A DNA stretch of 47,910 nt from Anaerolineaceae bacterium (GTDB taxonomy: Bacteria > Chloroflexota > Anaerolineae > Anaerolineales > Anaerolineaceae). This document shows positions 1-8,134 of the stretch, piece after piece. The stretch is from the NCBI GenBank assembly GCA_017417055.1, contig JAFPZX010000032.1, positions 1 to 47,910 on the forward strand, given 5' to 3'. The notes under the pieces are model-generated. The model was given only the letters and a program-made list of their open reading frames with translations, was not told where the DNA came from and made no database searches. A program made the translations under genes and the position numbers. Numbering within the stretch: position 1 is the stretch's first letter; every line of letters starts with the position of its first letter.

Positions 1-24
1 CAGCACAGCACAGCACAGCACAGC
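1..24. repeat. CAGCA pentanucleotide tandem repeat (cut by window edge)
   Basis: The window opens with at least four full CAGCA units and a partial fifth. The left boundary is unknown because the window begins inside the repeat. It is intergenic as far as can be seen. Confidence 0.8.
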
Positions 25-69
25 TAAATAAATTTCTTCTTTTAATTAATAATTTAATACTTATATTCC

Positions 70-110
70 AAAATTCCAATACAGTGTTTATTCGTGTTGG
101 AATTTTATTT
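70..110 (+). terminator. Probable intrinsic terminator of an upstream gene
   Basis: The arm AAAATTCCAA (70-79) pairs with TTGGAATTTT (97-106) and is followed by a T-rich run. It probably ends a gene lying before the window. The stem is AT-rich, so the call is moderate. Confidence 0.5.
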
Positions 111-129
111 TGTATCTGTTTAGGACGAG

Positions 130-206
130 GAGCACATGAGGACTGGTGTTTTATGCAGCGCAGCCCTCACTACCGTGCCATTCCTCATATGAGGAGCTTC
201 GTGCTC
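130..206. repeat. Dispersed GAGCAC...GTGCTC imperfect palindrome
   Basis: The element runs from GAGCACATGAGGACTGG to GTGCTC and lies in the 278-base gap before the first gene. The 3' flank CTGAATAGTT also follows a related element near 18576. It shares the GAGCACATG-GGACTG core with the copy at 19017-19087 (opposite strand). No gene is visible in this gap. Confidence 0.5.
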
Positions 207-278
207 TGAATAGTTATTGATGATTTGTAATTCAATGCACTCGCATATAAACATTTTTGAACTTTTTCAGGAGGAAAA

Positions 279-2351
279 ATGAAAAGAAGAATTGTTTTAT
301 TCTGGTTTTTATTATCGATATTTTTAGTTATGCCAAATCAAATTCGATCTGTCAATGCGGTTAGCATAATGGGTAACGGAACCGGGGGAGTATATATAAA
401 TATTGATAACTCTGTAAACTCCCATTACAGGTCACGAAACATAGTTGCGTATGGTCCATCAAGCTGCACATGGTTTGTTGTGTCCCGAACTGAGGAATTG
501 ACGAATATTAATATAAATACGGTTTGGGGACCAACCAGAATGGCTTCGTATCATCCATTTAATGGAAATGGCTTTGTATATAGTAGCAATAAAGATGCTT
601 TACCAACTTCCGGAAAGGCTGTAGCCATCTATTCAAACCATGTAAGGATTATTGAAAAAGTTGAGGGTAACAATGTATTGATAAGTGAAGGCGGATCAAC
701 ATATTATTCCGATGCTAATCATGGTTATTGTGTGATCAGGTGGATGTCCAAAGACGATGTAAAAAATAAGGATGGTGGATTGTTGGGGTATATCTATTTC
801 CCGAATGCAACTTCTAATCAAGTCCCTGTTGGTCATATTGATAGATTTTATGGTTCTGAAAACCCGAATTATGGAGCTGCAAACGGGATGATCCATATGG
901 TAGGCTATGCTTTTGATTATGATGATACATCACAGGATTTGGAACTTCATGTATATGTTGGAGGTGCAGCCGGTTCCGGAGCAGGTCTATATCGGGTCAA
1001 ATGCAACCATGTTTTGAATGAAGGTGTGGTTAGCATGCATGGTGATGTTGGCGATCATCACGGTTGTGTGTTGGCAATTCCGGTTTCTGAAAGAGGTACC
1101 AAGGACGTTTATGTTTATGCAATTGATATCGGAGATACTTTTACTGAGAATCCAATGATTGGTCATGGGACTGTTACCATTACGGATGATGGCCATACAC
1201 CCAGAGGCGAAATTTATTCCGTAGAGAATAAGGATAATGGGACTATCCGCATACGGGGATGGGCATATGATCCGGATACACCTGGTGAAGGGATCAAACT
1301 GCATGTGTATGTCGGGGGAAAACCGGGAACGGGTGCAAGTCATTATGAAGTTCAGACAAGCACCCCGTCGAATGAATATAATTATGAGTTTGATTTTCTG
1401 ATTCCTGTTCAGGAAAGAGGTGAAAAGGACGTTTATGTCTATGCACTGGATAAAGGAAATCCTTTTACAACAAATCCGGTAATTGGATATGGTTGGGTCA
1501 ATATCACGAAAACAGCTAAATCTCCGAATGGATATATTGAGAAAATTGAAGGCTCGGATAACGGGACAATTTATATCCAGGGCTGGACATGGGATCCGGA
1601 TGATATTACGCAAGACCTTATGCTTCATGTTTATGTTGGCGGTGCAGCCGGGATCGGAGCAGGTCCATATCGCGTTCAATCCAACCATATCCGCTGCGAT
1701 CTGGCGATCCCCAAAGATATGTGTGATGCAGTAGTTGACAAACATGGAAATGTTGGCAATTATCATGGCTTTGATCTAAGAATACCGGTAAATGAAACAG
1801 GAACAAATGATGTCTATGTCTATGCAATTGATGTGGGAACACCTTCTAAAGATAATACAATGCTACGTCATGAAATTGTTAAGATTTCAGCTTATTATCC
1901 AAATTCAATTTCATTGAATAAAACACAGTTAAATTTACCCAGTGGAACATCGGAAACTTTGTCTGTCAATTATTTTCCATCTGGTGCTGAGATAAAAACA
2001 GCATGGTGGAGCAGCAGCAATACTGAAGTAGCAACGGTAACCAATGGTGTAGTAACTGCAAAAGGTCTTGGAACGGCAGTAATTACAGCAACTGCATATG
2101 GAAACAGTGATGCAACAGCGACTTGTACTGTTACTGTAACAGAGCCTGCCCCTGCTTGCAAAAAACCGGGAGATTTTACCGGAGATGGTGAGATTACCGG
2201 AAAAGATCTGATGCGTTTGCAGCGCTATCTGGTGGATAAAAATACGCCGATGTCCTGCTCAGGAGATGTAAATGGAGATGGTTCCGTTACCGGAAAAGAT
2301 TTGATGCGTTTGCAGCGCTATTTAGTGGATAAGACAACAATCCTTTATTAG
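279..2351 (+). CDS. Secreted CHAP-type murein hydrolase with repeat domains, BIG2-like domain and dockerin
   Basis: 690 aa. A signal peptide (about 1-27) is followed by a CHAP-like domain (about 40-160) with a candidate catalytic Cys63 in SSCTWFV, His121 in SNHVRIIE and Glu137 in ISEGG. CHAP enzymes are amidases or endopeptidases that cut peptidoglycan; that activity is inferred here. Three copies of a roughly 100-residue domain with the pattern GWxxDxD...LHVYVGG...DVYVYAID follow (about 183-300, 306-410 and 414-537), then a BIG2-like domain (about 543-622). The C-terminus is a type I dockerin with two calcium-loop repeats (632-643 and 663-674), each followed by the same LMRLQRYL helix. Cys627 and Cys660 precede the two repeats symmetrically. 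The start has a strong AGGAGG site at 271-276. The next two genes follow after short gaps of 56 and 76 bases, so the three are probably co-transcribed. The third encodes the likely cohesin partner. Confidence 0.85.
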   Translation: MKRRIVLFWFLLSIFLVMPNQIRSVNAVSIMGNGTGGVYINIDNSVNSHYRSRNIVAYGPSSCTWFVVSRTEELTNININTVWGPTRMASYHPFNGNGFVYSSNKDALPTSGKAVAIYSNHVRIIEKVEGNNVLISEGGSTYYSDANHGYCVIRWMSKDDVKNKDGGLLGYIYFPNATSNQVPVGHIDRFYGSENPNYGAANGMIHMVGYAFDYDDTSQDLELHVYVGGAAGSGAGLYRVKCNHVLNEGVVSMHGDVGDHHGCVLAIPVSERGTKDVYVYAIDIGDTFTENPMIGHGTVTITDDGHTPRGEIYSVENKDNGTIRIRGWAYDPDTPGEGIKLHVYVGGKPGTGASHYEVQTSTPSNEYNYEFDFLIPVQERGEKDVYVYALDKGNPFTTNPVIGYGWVNITKTAKSPNGYIEKIEGSDNGTIYIQGWTWDPDDITQDLMLHVYVGGAAGIGAGPYRVQSNHIRCDLAIPKDMCDAVVDKHGNVGNYHGFDLRIPVNETGTNDVYVYAIDVGTPSKDNTMLRHEIVKISAYYPNSISLNKTQLNLPSGTSETLSVNYFPSGAEIKTAWWSSSNTEVATVTNGVVTAKGLGTAVITATAYGNSDATATCTVTVTEPAPACKKPGDFTGDGEITGKDLMRLQRYLVDKNTPMSCSGDVNGDGSVTGKDLMRLQRYLVDKTTILY

Positions 2352-2407
2352 TTTTGTCGGTGTATAGCAATATCGGCTATTTTTAGAATCGAAGAAAGAG
2401 GATCAAC

Positions 2408-4414
2408 ATGGGGAAAAAATGGATTAAATCATTGCTTATTATTGTCTGTTTTTTAGGTATATGCAACTTTTCTTTTACAGAAGCTTTTGCTGATACCTGG
2501 GTTTGGCCGGTTCCTTCTGTGAGTATAGGCAGTAATATTTCTACTTATTTCAGCTCCAGTCATACAGGAATTGATATATATAGCAGTCTTGGTACGCCAA
2601 TTGTTGCGGCGAGATCGGGCACTGTCGAAAGGGCCTTTTCGGGTGATATACCGAATACATATTATGGAGGGGGAAATACTGTTGTAATTAAACACGGTCC
2701 AAACTTATTCAGTCACTATGCTCATTTGAATTCTTACATTGTATCAGCTGGGCAAAGTGTTACGGAAGGACAAGTCATTGGTTACATGGGAAGCACTGGA
2801 AATTCTACCGGGGTCCATCTTCACTTTGCAATAAAAAGTAATTCATATGGTGGTGATAATGGGGCAATAAATAATAACCCGGGATCTGTAACTTATGTGA
2901 ATGCAGGTTCATCTAATCAACTTCCGGTAGGTAGTATTGATTCAATTTATGGAACAAGTACAGGAACACTTCATATAAGTGGGTGGGCTTTTGATTGGGA
3001 TCGTGTGTCTGCAAATGATGTAGGACTTGATATTGCATTGAATCCAGGGGCAAGTAATGAAACCTGGATTCCCAGGGTTCATGCAAATGGAGTATATCGT
3101 CCTGATGTTGAAAATGCATATCCAGGAGCCGGAAATTATCATGGTTTTGATCTTGAATTTGATGTAACACAACGAGGTACTTTTGATTATAATGTTTTTG
3201 CGATTGGTGATAAACATGTTTCCGGATCCGGAGGATATTGGGATGCAACGAGGATTGGGGAGGGTACGATAACTATTTCTGCCGATTATGCAAATACAAT
3301 TTCATTGAATAAAACACAGTTAAATTTAGACAGTGGTAATTCAGAAACTTTATCTGTCAATTATTTCCCATCTGATACTGTGAATAAAAAGGTATGGTGG
3401 AGCAGCAGCAATACTGAAGTAGCGATGGTATCCAATGGTGTAATAACTGCAAAGGCTCCCGGGAAGGCAGTGATTACTGCAAATGCATATGGAAACGATA
3501 ATGCAACAGCGACTTGTACAGTCACTGTAACAGGTATTCCTGTGTCTTCTTTGAAATTTATTAACAATTTCATCGAAATTCCAATTGGATATGAGGTGGA
3601 TGGAACAATTTATACCGAAGAAGTTGATGTTCAAGCGAAAATTGATCCGAGTAATGCATCTACAAAAAAAGTTATATGGTTTCCCGAGTATGATAAATTA
3701 TATAAAGATGGAAATTGGTGGAGAAAACCCACAGCTGAACTTTTAAACGCAGATGGATGTCAAGAATTGTGGCAACCCGATGGTAATATATTTATATGTC
3801 CGGATGATAGCTACGTACTAAAAATACAAGGTGGAATTTATCCTAAGGCAAAAATAGGAGAAACAAAACAATTTAAAATTTCTACTTCGAAAGATTTCGA
3901 TGATTATTCAGATATATTAACCGTTAGGCTTGTTTCTGCTATAAAATCGATCGTCATAACCAATTCTTCTGATATAGATATTACGGAGCAAACGGTTTCT
4001 GTTGCCAGAGGTTCGTCTTTGCAATTGTCTGCTGCAGCGGAACCTTTTTATAATCCTCAAACTTTTACCTGGATGAGCAGTGATACATCAATAGCGACGG
4101 TAGATTCAACCGGAAATGTAACATATATCGGTCCCGGTACTGTAATAATTACCGCTACATCCACCGATGGCGGCGGTAAATACGAATGGGTGAAACTGAC
4201 TGAGGAACCCGTTTCAACTTGCAAAAAACCTGGCGATTTTACCGGAGATGGTGAGATTACCGGAAAAGATCTGATGCGGCTGCAGCGCTATTTAATTGAT
4301 AAGAGCACGCCTATGTCCTGCTCAGGTGATGTAACCGGAGATGGAGAAATAACAGGGAAGGACCTGATGCGTTTACAGCGTTATCTTGTTGATAAAACGA
4401 CAGTACTTCATTGA
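2408..4414 (+). CDS. Secreted M23 (LytM-type) metallopeptidase with BIG2-like domains and dockerin
   Basis: 668 aa with a signal peptide (about 1-28). The M23 domain (about 35-165) has the family zinc motif HTGID (His52, Asp56), HYAHL (His103, His106) and HLH (His137, His139), so it should be a catalytically intact murein endopeptidase. One domain related to the GWAFD repeats of the preceding protein follows (about 172-290). Next come a BIG2-like domain nearly identical in sequence to that of the neighbour (about 296-375), a less clear region (380-510), a second BIG2-like domain (about 512-595) and a type I dockerin (calcium loops 610-621 and 641-652). The dockerin matches the neighbour's almost residue for residue, implying that both bind the same cohesin. 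The domain order of catalytic N-terminus, Ig-like spacer and C-terminal dockerin mirrors cellulosomal enzymes, but with a peptidoglycan hydrolase as the catalytic unit. Confidence 0.88.
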   Translation: MGKKWIKSLLIIVCFLGICNFSFTEAFADTWVWPVPSVSIGSNISTYFSSSHTGIDIYSSLGTPIVAARSGTVERAFSGDIPNTYYGGGNTVVIKHGPNLFSHYAHLNSYIVSAGQSVTEGQVIGYMGSTGNSTGVHLHFAIKSNSYGGDNGAINNNPGSVTYVNAGSSNQLPVGSIDSIYGTSTGTLHISGWAFDWDRVSANDVGLDIALNPGASNETWIPRVHANGVYRPDVENAYPGAGNYHGFDLEFDVTQRGTFDYNVFAIGDKHVSGSGGYWDATRIGEGTITISADYANTISLNKTQLNLDSGNSETLSVNYFPSDTVNKKVWWSSSNTEVAMVSNGVITAKAPGKAVITANAYGNDNATATCTVTVTGIPVSSLKFINNFIEIPIGYEVDGTIYTEEVDVQAKIDPSNASTKKVIWFPEYDKLYKDGNWWRKPTAELLNADGCQELWQPDGNIFICPDDSYVLKIQGGIYPKAKIGETKQFKISTSKDFDDYSDILTVRLVSAIKSIVITNSSDIDITEQTVSVARGSSLQLSAAAEPFYNPQTFTWMSSDTSIATVDSTGNVTYIGPGTVIITATSTDGGGKYEWVKLTEEPVSTCKKPGDFTGDGEITGKDLMRLQRYLIDKSTPMSCSGDVTGDGEITGKDLMRLQRYLVDKTTVLH

Positions 4415-4490
4415 ATCAGATATTGAAAAATATTTTTTCAAACATATACCAGTTATTCTGGAATATAGATGAAAATACAAGAGGTGAAAA

Positions 4491-6794
4491 ATGAAAAGGA
4501 ATAAAATTATTTTGATGATTTGTTTTACGGTTTTGTTATGTTTTGCAGTATTTTCTGCTGAAGCACAAGACCAAACAAGTTCTATCGGGATTCAGATTTC
4601 AACCGCAGCTGCAAAAACGGGAGAAGACGTAACGCTTTCCGTGAGTCTTACTGAGAATCCGGGTGTATCATATTTGAGCCTGAAATTCACATATGATACG
4701 GCAAAGCTCTCCTTTGAAGGATTCGACGACGTTGTAGAGTCCGCGGAATTTTCCGGAAAATGGGAAAAGAACGCAGCCGAAGCGGCAGCGAACTGGAACA
4801 ACGGCCGGGCAAATTCGACATACACCGGCGAAGTCTTGAAATTGAAATTCAAGGCACTTGCTGAAGGTGAAGCAGAAGTGACTGCTGCCTTAGGCGATGC
4901 GGATGGGGCTTTGCAGTATGAAGAGGGTACCGATGGAAAAAATCTGACGCCTGAATTTACCCAAGGTAAAGTGACGATTACCGAACCTGTGACATCGGAA
5001 AAAATCGGGATTCAGATTTCAACCGCAACTGTAAAAACGGGAGAAGAAGTAACGATTTCCGTGAGTCTTACCGAGAATCCGGGTGTATCATATCTGAGCC
5101 TGAAATTCACATATGATACGGCAAAGCTCTCCTTTGAAGGATTCGACGACGTTGTAGAGTCCGCGGAATTTTCCGGAAAATGGGAAAAGAACGCAGCCGA
5201 AGCGGCAGCGAACTGGAACAATGGCCGGGCAAATTCGACATACACCGGCGAAGTCTTGAAATTGAAATTCAAGGCACTTGCCGAAGGTGAAGCAGAAGTG
5301 ACTGCTGCCTTAGGCGATGCGGATGGGGCTTTGCAGTATGAAGAGGGTACCGATGGAAAAAATCTGACGCCTGAATTTACCCAAGGTAAAGTGACGATAG
5401 TTCCACCTGTTTTGCCTGAAACTATAGTTTTGAACCCGAAGACCGCAAGTATTGGTGTCGGACAGGATTTGGCAGTTTCTGCAACGATTTTACCGGACAA
5501 TGCTGACGATCTGGGTATTATCTGGACATCATCTGATTCTTCCATAGCTACAGTGGCACAGAGTAAAGGTAAGTCTGTTGTGATGGGTGTTGTGACCGGT
5601 GTCTCCGAAGGTGTTGTGACGATCACAGCAAGATCAAGTGCAAATGAAGCACTACTCGATACCTGTGTTGTGACGGTAATACAATCACCTGTTGTGATTC
5701 CGACTTCCATTGTTCTTGATCCGGCTTCTGCAAGCATAAAGGTTGGGGAAGAAATATCAATTATAGCAATTGTTACTCCGGATGAAGCTGAAAATAAGAC
5801 TGTTACCTGGGTAAGCAATAATCCTTCTGTTGCCGTAGTAGATCAAAACGGAAATGTAACCGGTGTGGCTGAAGGTACAGTGACGATTACGGTTATTTCC
5901 AATGCGGATCCGACTGTCACTGCACAGATTATGGTGACTGTCACTGCGCAAGTTGGACCACAGCCGCCGGTACCTGTGCTGCCGACAAGCATCGTTTTAA
6001 ATCCTTCCGGCTCCGCTTCTGTTGAAAGCGGGAAGACGTTACATCTGACAGCCACTGTTTTGCCGGCGAATGCCGCGGACAAGTCGGTCCGGTGGCAAAG
6101 CAGTGATCCTACTGTTGCCACAGTGGATGCGAGTGGTCGCGTGACCGGTGTGAACAAAGGAACGGCAGCGATCATAGTTACTTCCAATGCTAATCCGGAT
6201 GTTTCTGCCCGCATCATTGTAAATGTAACTGAACCGGTCAATCCTCCGCAGCCACAGCCGCCTTTCTGGCATTTTGATATTATCGGGCAGCCGCTGCCGC
6301 GCACCGGGTTCACCTCACTTCGTCCGCAGGCACTGCCCGAAATGCCGCTGAACCTGAGCTATCAGCCGCTGCACCGGACGCTGGAGATCCCGTCCCTTTC
6401 CGTTGCTGCCGATATAGTGGAGATTCCGAATGAAAATGGCGAATACCCGATCACCTGGCTGGGTGATAAGGTTGGTTTGCTGGAAGGCTTCGCGCTGCCC
6501 GGTGAAGGGTACACGGTTCTGACCGGACACAATCACCTGAATACTACGGAAGCCGGTCCGTTTGCGTTACTTTCTTCCATGGAAGAGGGCGACCGCATCT
6601 TCGTTCGTGATTCTAAATACAATTTGAAGACTTATGTGGTCTATGCCAATGAAAAAGTCAGTGAAACCGATTACGAAGCGGTGGAGTCCATTGCCGTGAA
6701 ATATGAGGGTTCTCTTACCATGATCACCTGCGAGGACGAACGTATAGAAGGCGGGTACGCCAGCCGCCGTATCGTCGCTGCGCGGCCGTATTGA
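4491..6794 (+). CDS. Cohesin-bearing scaffold with LPRTG motif and fused C-terminal sortase domain
   Basis: 767 aa with a signal peptide (about 1-25). Two near-identical cohesin-like domains lie at about 32-164 and 172-303. Both open with IGIQIST and contain YLSLKFTYDTAKLSF and GEVLKLKFKAL, typical of the cohesin beta-sandwich. Three BIG2-like domains follow (about 308-398, 403-486 and 498-580), then a Pro-rich linker, the sorting-type motif LPRTG (602-606), and a sortase domain to the end. The sortase has His680 in LTGHNH, Cys747 in TMITC, and Arg759/Arg760 in ASRRIVAA, so its catalytic triad looks complete. No membrane segment follows the LPRTG, unlike a classical sorting signal. Both upstream neighbours end in dockerins, so this is probably their scaffold. 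Whether the sortase acts on its own LPRTG, on another protein, or on pili is unknown. Confidence 0.85.
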   Translation: MKRNKIILMICFTVLLCFAVFSAEAQDQTSSIGIQISTAAAKTGEDVTLSVSLTENPGVSYLSLKFTYDTAKLSFEGFDDVVESAEFSGKWEKNAAEAAANWNNGRANSTYTGEVLKLKFKALAEGEAEVTAALGDADGALQYEEGTDGKNLTPEFTQGKVTITEPVTSEKIGIQISTATVKTGEEVTISVSLTENPGVSYLSLKFTYDTAKLSFEGFDDVVESAEFSGKWEKNAAEAAANWNNGRANSTYTGEVLKLKFKALAEGEAEVTAALGDADGALQYEEGTDGKNLTPEFTQGKVTIVPPVLPETIVLNPKTASIGVGQDLAVSATILPDNADDLGIIWTSSDSSIATVAQSKGKSVVMGVVTGVSEGVVTITARSSANEALLDTCVVTVIQSPVVIPTSIVLDPASASIKVGEEISIIAIVTPDEAENKTVTWVSNNPSVAVVDQNGNVTGVAEGTVTITVISNADPTVTAQIMVTVTAQVGPQPPVPVLPTSIVLNPSGSASVESGKTLHLTATVLPANAADKSVRWQSSDPTVATVDASGRVTGVNKGTAAIIVTSNANPDVSARIIVNVTEPVNPPQPQPPFWHFDIIGQPLPRTGFTSLRPQALPEMPLNLSYQPLHRTLEIPSLSVAADIVEIPNENGEYPITWLGDKVGLLEGFALPGEGYTVLTGHNHLNTTEAGPFALLSSMEEGDRIFVRDSKYNLKTYVVYANEKVSETDYEAVESIAVKYEGSLTMITCEDERIEGGYASRRIVAARPY
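4584..5399 (+). repeat. Near-identical tandem duplication encoding the two cohesin domains
   Basis: Units 4584-4979 and 5004-5399 (396 bp each, 420-bp period) differ at only a handful of positions, most of them near the start of the unit. The stretch from the AAATTCAC motif onward is almost perfectly identical. This is recent duplication or gene conversion within the scaffold gene. It is also a potential assembly-collapse site. Confidence 0.95.
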
Positions 6795-6868
6795 TCATTG
6801 ATCCGAATTGGAATCACACGCATTTTTCCCTGAATGTGTGTGTTCAGGATGCCATGTAAATTATGAAC

Positions 6869-6910
6869 ATGAGCTGCCGTATTTGCGGCAGCTCATGCTT
6901 TGTACGTTAT
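6869..6910 (+). terminator. Hairpin after the scaffold-sortase gene
   Basis: ATGAGCTGCCG (6869-6879) pairs perfectly with CGGCAGCTCAT (6886-6896) across a 6-base loop. The following T content is modest. It lies 75 bases after the stop codon and probably ends the dockerin/cohesin operon. Confidence 0.55.
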
Positions 6911-7032
6911 TTTAGATAAAAGCATCCTGTATTTTGTGGTACGCAGGTAGGCAAGAGCGTACTTATCTTCTTGTGTGCCGACCGGGAACGAAATAATTTC
7001 TTATCAGAGAAAGGTTTCGTTTGAAGTGAGTT

Positions 7033-7062
7033 TTGGAAACTTTGGTTCAAATGGGTTATAAT
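7033..7062 (+). promoter_or_regulatory. Candidate sigma-70-type promoter for deoD
   Basis: TTGGAA (7033-7038) and a perfect TATAAT (7057-7062) are separated by 18 bases. It lies about 195 bases before deoD, and the MITE-like element sits between it and the gene. Confidence 0.5.
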
Positions 7063-7143
7063 GGTTAGAGTAGTGCAATGGGTGAATTTTTCTGCCGATG
7101 TTCTTATTCAGGGAAATAGCATCCGTTGGCACATCACGAGACA

Positions 7144-7233
7144 GGAAAACGCTGATTAATTCCCTTGAAAGCGAATGGACAGGTCTGCTTTTCGTGCAAA
7201 ATCGTCCGCGAAACTGAATTAATCAGTTTATCC
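7144..7233. mobile_element. MITE-like element, about 90 bp
   Basis: The left end GGAAAACGCTGATTAATTC and the right end GAATTAATCAGTTTATCC are inverted repeats of one another. The same ends occur at 9833-9985 and 17464-17588. There is no coding capacity. It is placed in the deoD leader, so it would be transcribed as part of the mRNA. Confidence 0.6.
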
Positions 7234-7255
7234 ATAGAAAACAAGGAGTAAAACC

Positions 7256-7969
7256 ATGGCTAAAACACCGACCCCGCATATTGGCGCAAAACTGGGTGAA
7301 ATCGCGAAGACCGTCCTGATGCCGGGCGATCCGCTGCGCGCGAAATTTATCGCTGAAAACTTTTTGGAAAACGCAAAACTTGTCAACAAAATCCGCAATG
7401 CTTTCTGCTACACCGGTACTTATGAAGGGAAAGAAGTTTCCGTGATGGGGTCCGGAATGGGGATGCCTTCCATCGGACTCTATTCTTATGAACTTTACAA
7501 TTTCTATGATGTGGACCAGATCATCCGCGTCGGTTCTGCCGGCGCTTATGCTGACGGACTGCAGCTTTATGACATCGTGATTGGTCAGGCTGCCGCGACC
7601 AACTCCAGTTATTTCAATTATCTGAAGCTTCCGGGCACCCCTGCTCTCTGCGGCGATTATGAGCTGATCGAAAAGAGCGTTGCCTACGCAAAGGCGAACA
7701 ACCTGCGCTACCGCGTCGGCCCGATCCTCTCCTCTGATGTTTTCTATGGTGATCCGGAAGATGCTCCCAAATGGAAAAAGATGGGCATTTTGGCTGTGGA
7801 AATGGAAGCCGCTGCCCTTTATACCAACGCGATCCAGGCAGGGAAGAAAGCTCTCGCTATCCTGACGATTTCCGATATCGTTTTGGGCGGTACTCCGGTG
7901 GAAACCACCGCCGAAGAACGTGAAACCAAATTCACGGATATGATGAAGATGGCGCTGTCACTTGCCTAA
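7256..7969 (+). CDS. deoD: Purine nucleoside phosphorylase, DeoD type
   Basis: 237 aa, close to the 239 aa of the E. coli enzyme. It catalyses phosphorolysis of purine (deoxy)ribonucleosides to base and (deoxy)ribose-1-phosphate in cytosolic purine salvage. Family signatures are visible: PHIGAKLGEIA at the N-terminus, the phosphate-binding LMPGDPLRAKFIAENFL, IRVGSAGAY, the nucleoside-binding EMEAAALYT (near 180) and the catalytic Asp in ISDIVLGG (near 205). It is full length with an AAGGAG site at proper spacing. It is apparently monocistronic, since the next gene is separated by about 190 bases containing two repeat elements. Confidence 0.95.
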   Translation: MAKTPTPHIGAKLGEIAKTVLMPGDPLRAKFIAENFLENAKLVNKIRNAFCYTGTYEGKEVSVMGSGMGMPSIGLYSYELYNFYDVDQIIRVGSAGAYADGLQLYDIVIGQAAATNSSYFNYLKLPGTPALCGDYELIEKSVAYAKANNLRYRVGPILSSDVFYGDPEDAPKWKKMGILAVEMEAAALYTNAIQAGKKALAILTISDIVLGGTPVETTAEERETKFTDMMKMALSLA

Positions 7970-7973
7970 AAAC

Positions 7974-8049
7974 AGAGCACACCATGGTCTGCCCTGATGC
8001 TGCGGCGAAGCCCGCACAGCAGGACTGCACTTTGTGTGCGGCTCTGTGA
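7974..8049. repeat. Dispersed palindromic repeat, GAGCACACC copy
   Basis: The core GGTCTGCCCTGATG...GCACAGCAGGACT is shared almost base for base with the reverse complement of 14626-14708. A looser copy lies at 20326-20396. The ends GAGCACA and TGTGCGGCTC are inverted repeats. It begins directly after deoD and may act as its terminator. Confidence 0.65.
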
Positions 8050-8059
8050 GTGGATATGC

Positions 8060-8134
8060 GGGACTGTCCCTTTATGGGACTGTCCCATATACTAATTTTG
8101 ATTCGTGGGGACAGTCCCATAAAGGGACAGTCCC
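8060..8134. repeat. GGGACTGTCCC-family inverted repeat
   Basis: The 27-base arm 8060-8086 is a perfect reverse complement of 8108-8134, with a 21-base spacer. Each arm contains two GGGAC-GTCCC palindromes joined by a TTTAT/ATAAA linker. The second arm ends 23 bases before the mrp start, so the hairpin would lie in the mrp leader. Confidence 0.9.

Larger units (their letters stand above)
6795..7255. other. Intergenic region: terminator, promoter and MITE-like element
   Basis: This 461-base gap has no convincing gene. In order it holds the hairpin at 6869-6896, a candidate promoter at 7033-7062, a MITE-like element at 7144-7233, and the deoD ribosome binding site (AAGGAG) just before 7256. Confidence 0.7.

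Noticed and set aside
987-1766. 259-codon minus-strand frame
   Set aside because: It lies opposite the CHAP-dockerin gene, has no signal or known motif, and arises from the repeats of the real gene.
5012-5818. 268-codon minus-strand frame inside the scaffold gene
   Set aside because: It is the complement of the cohesin and Ig coding repeats. The opposite strand has the clear cohesin, BIG2 and sortase motifs.
279-6794. Cellulosome for plant polysaccharides
   Set aside because: The two dockerin proteins carry CHAP and M23 domains. No glycoside hydrolase or carbohydrate-binding module is seen in the window.
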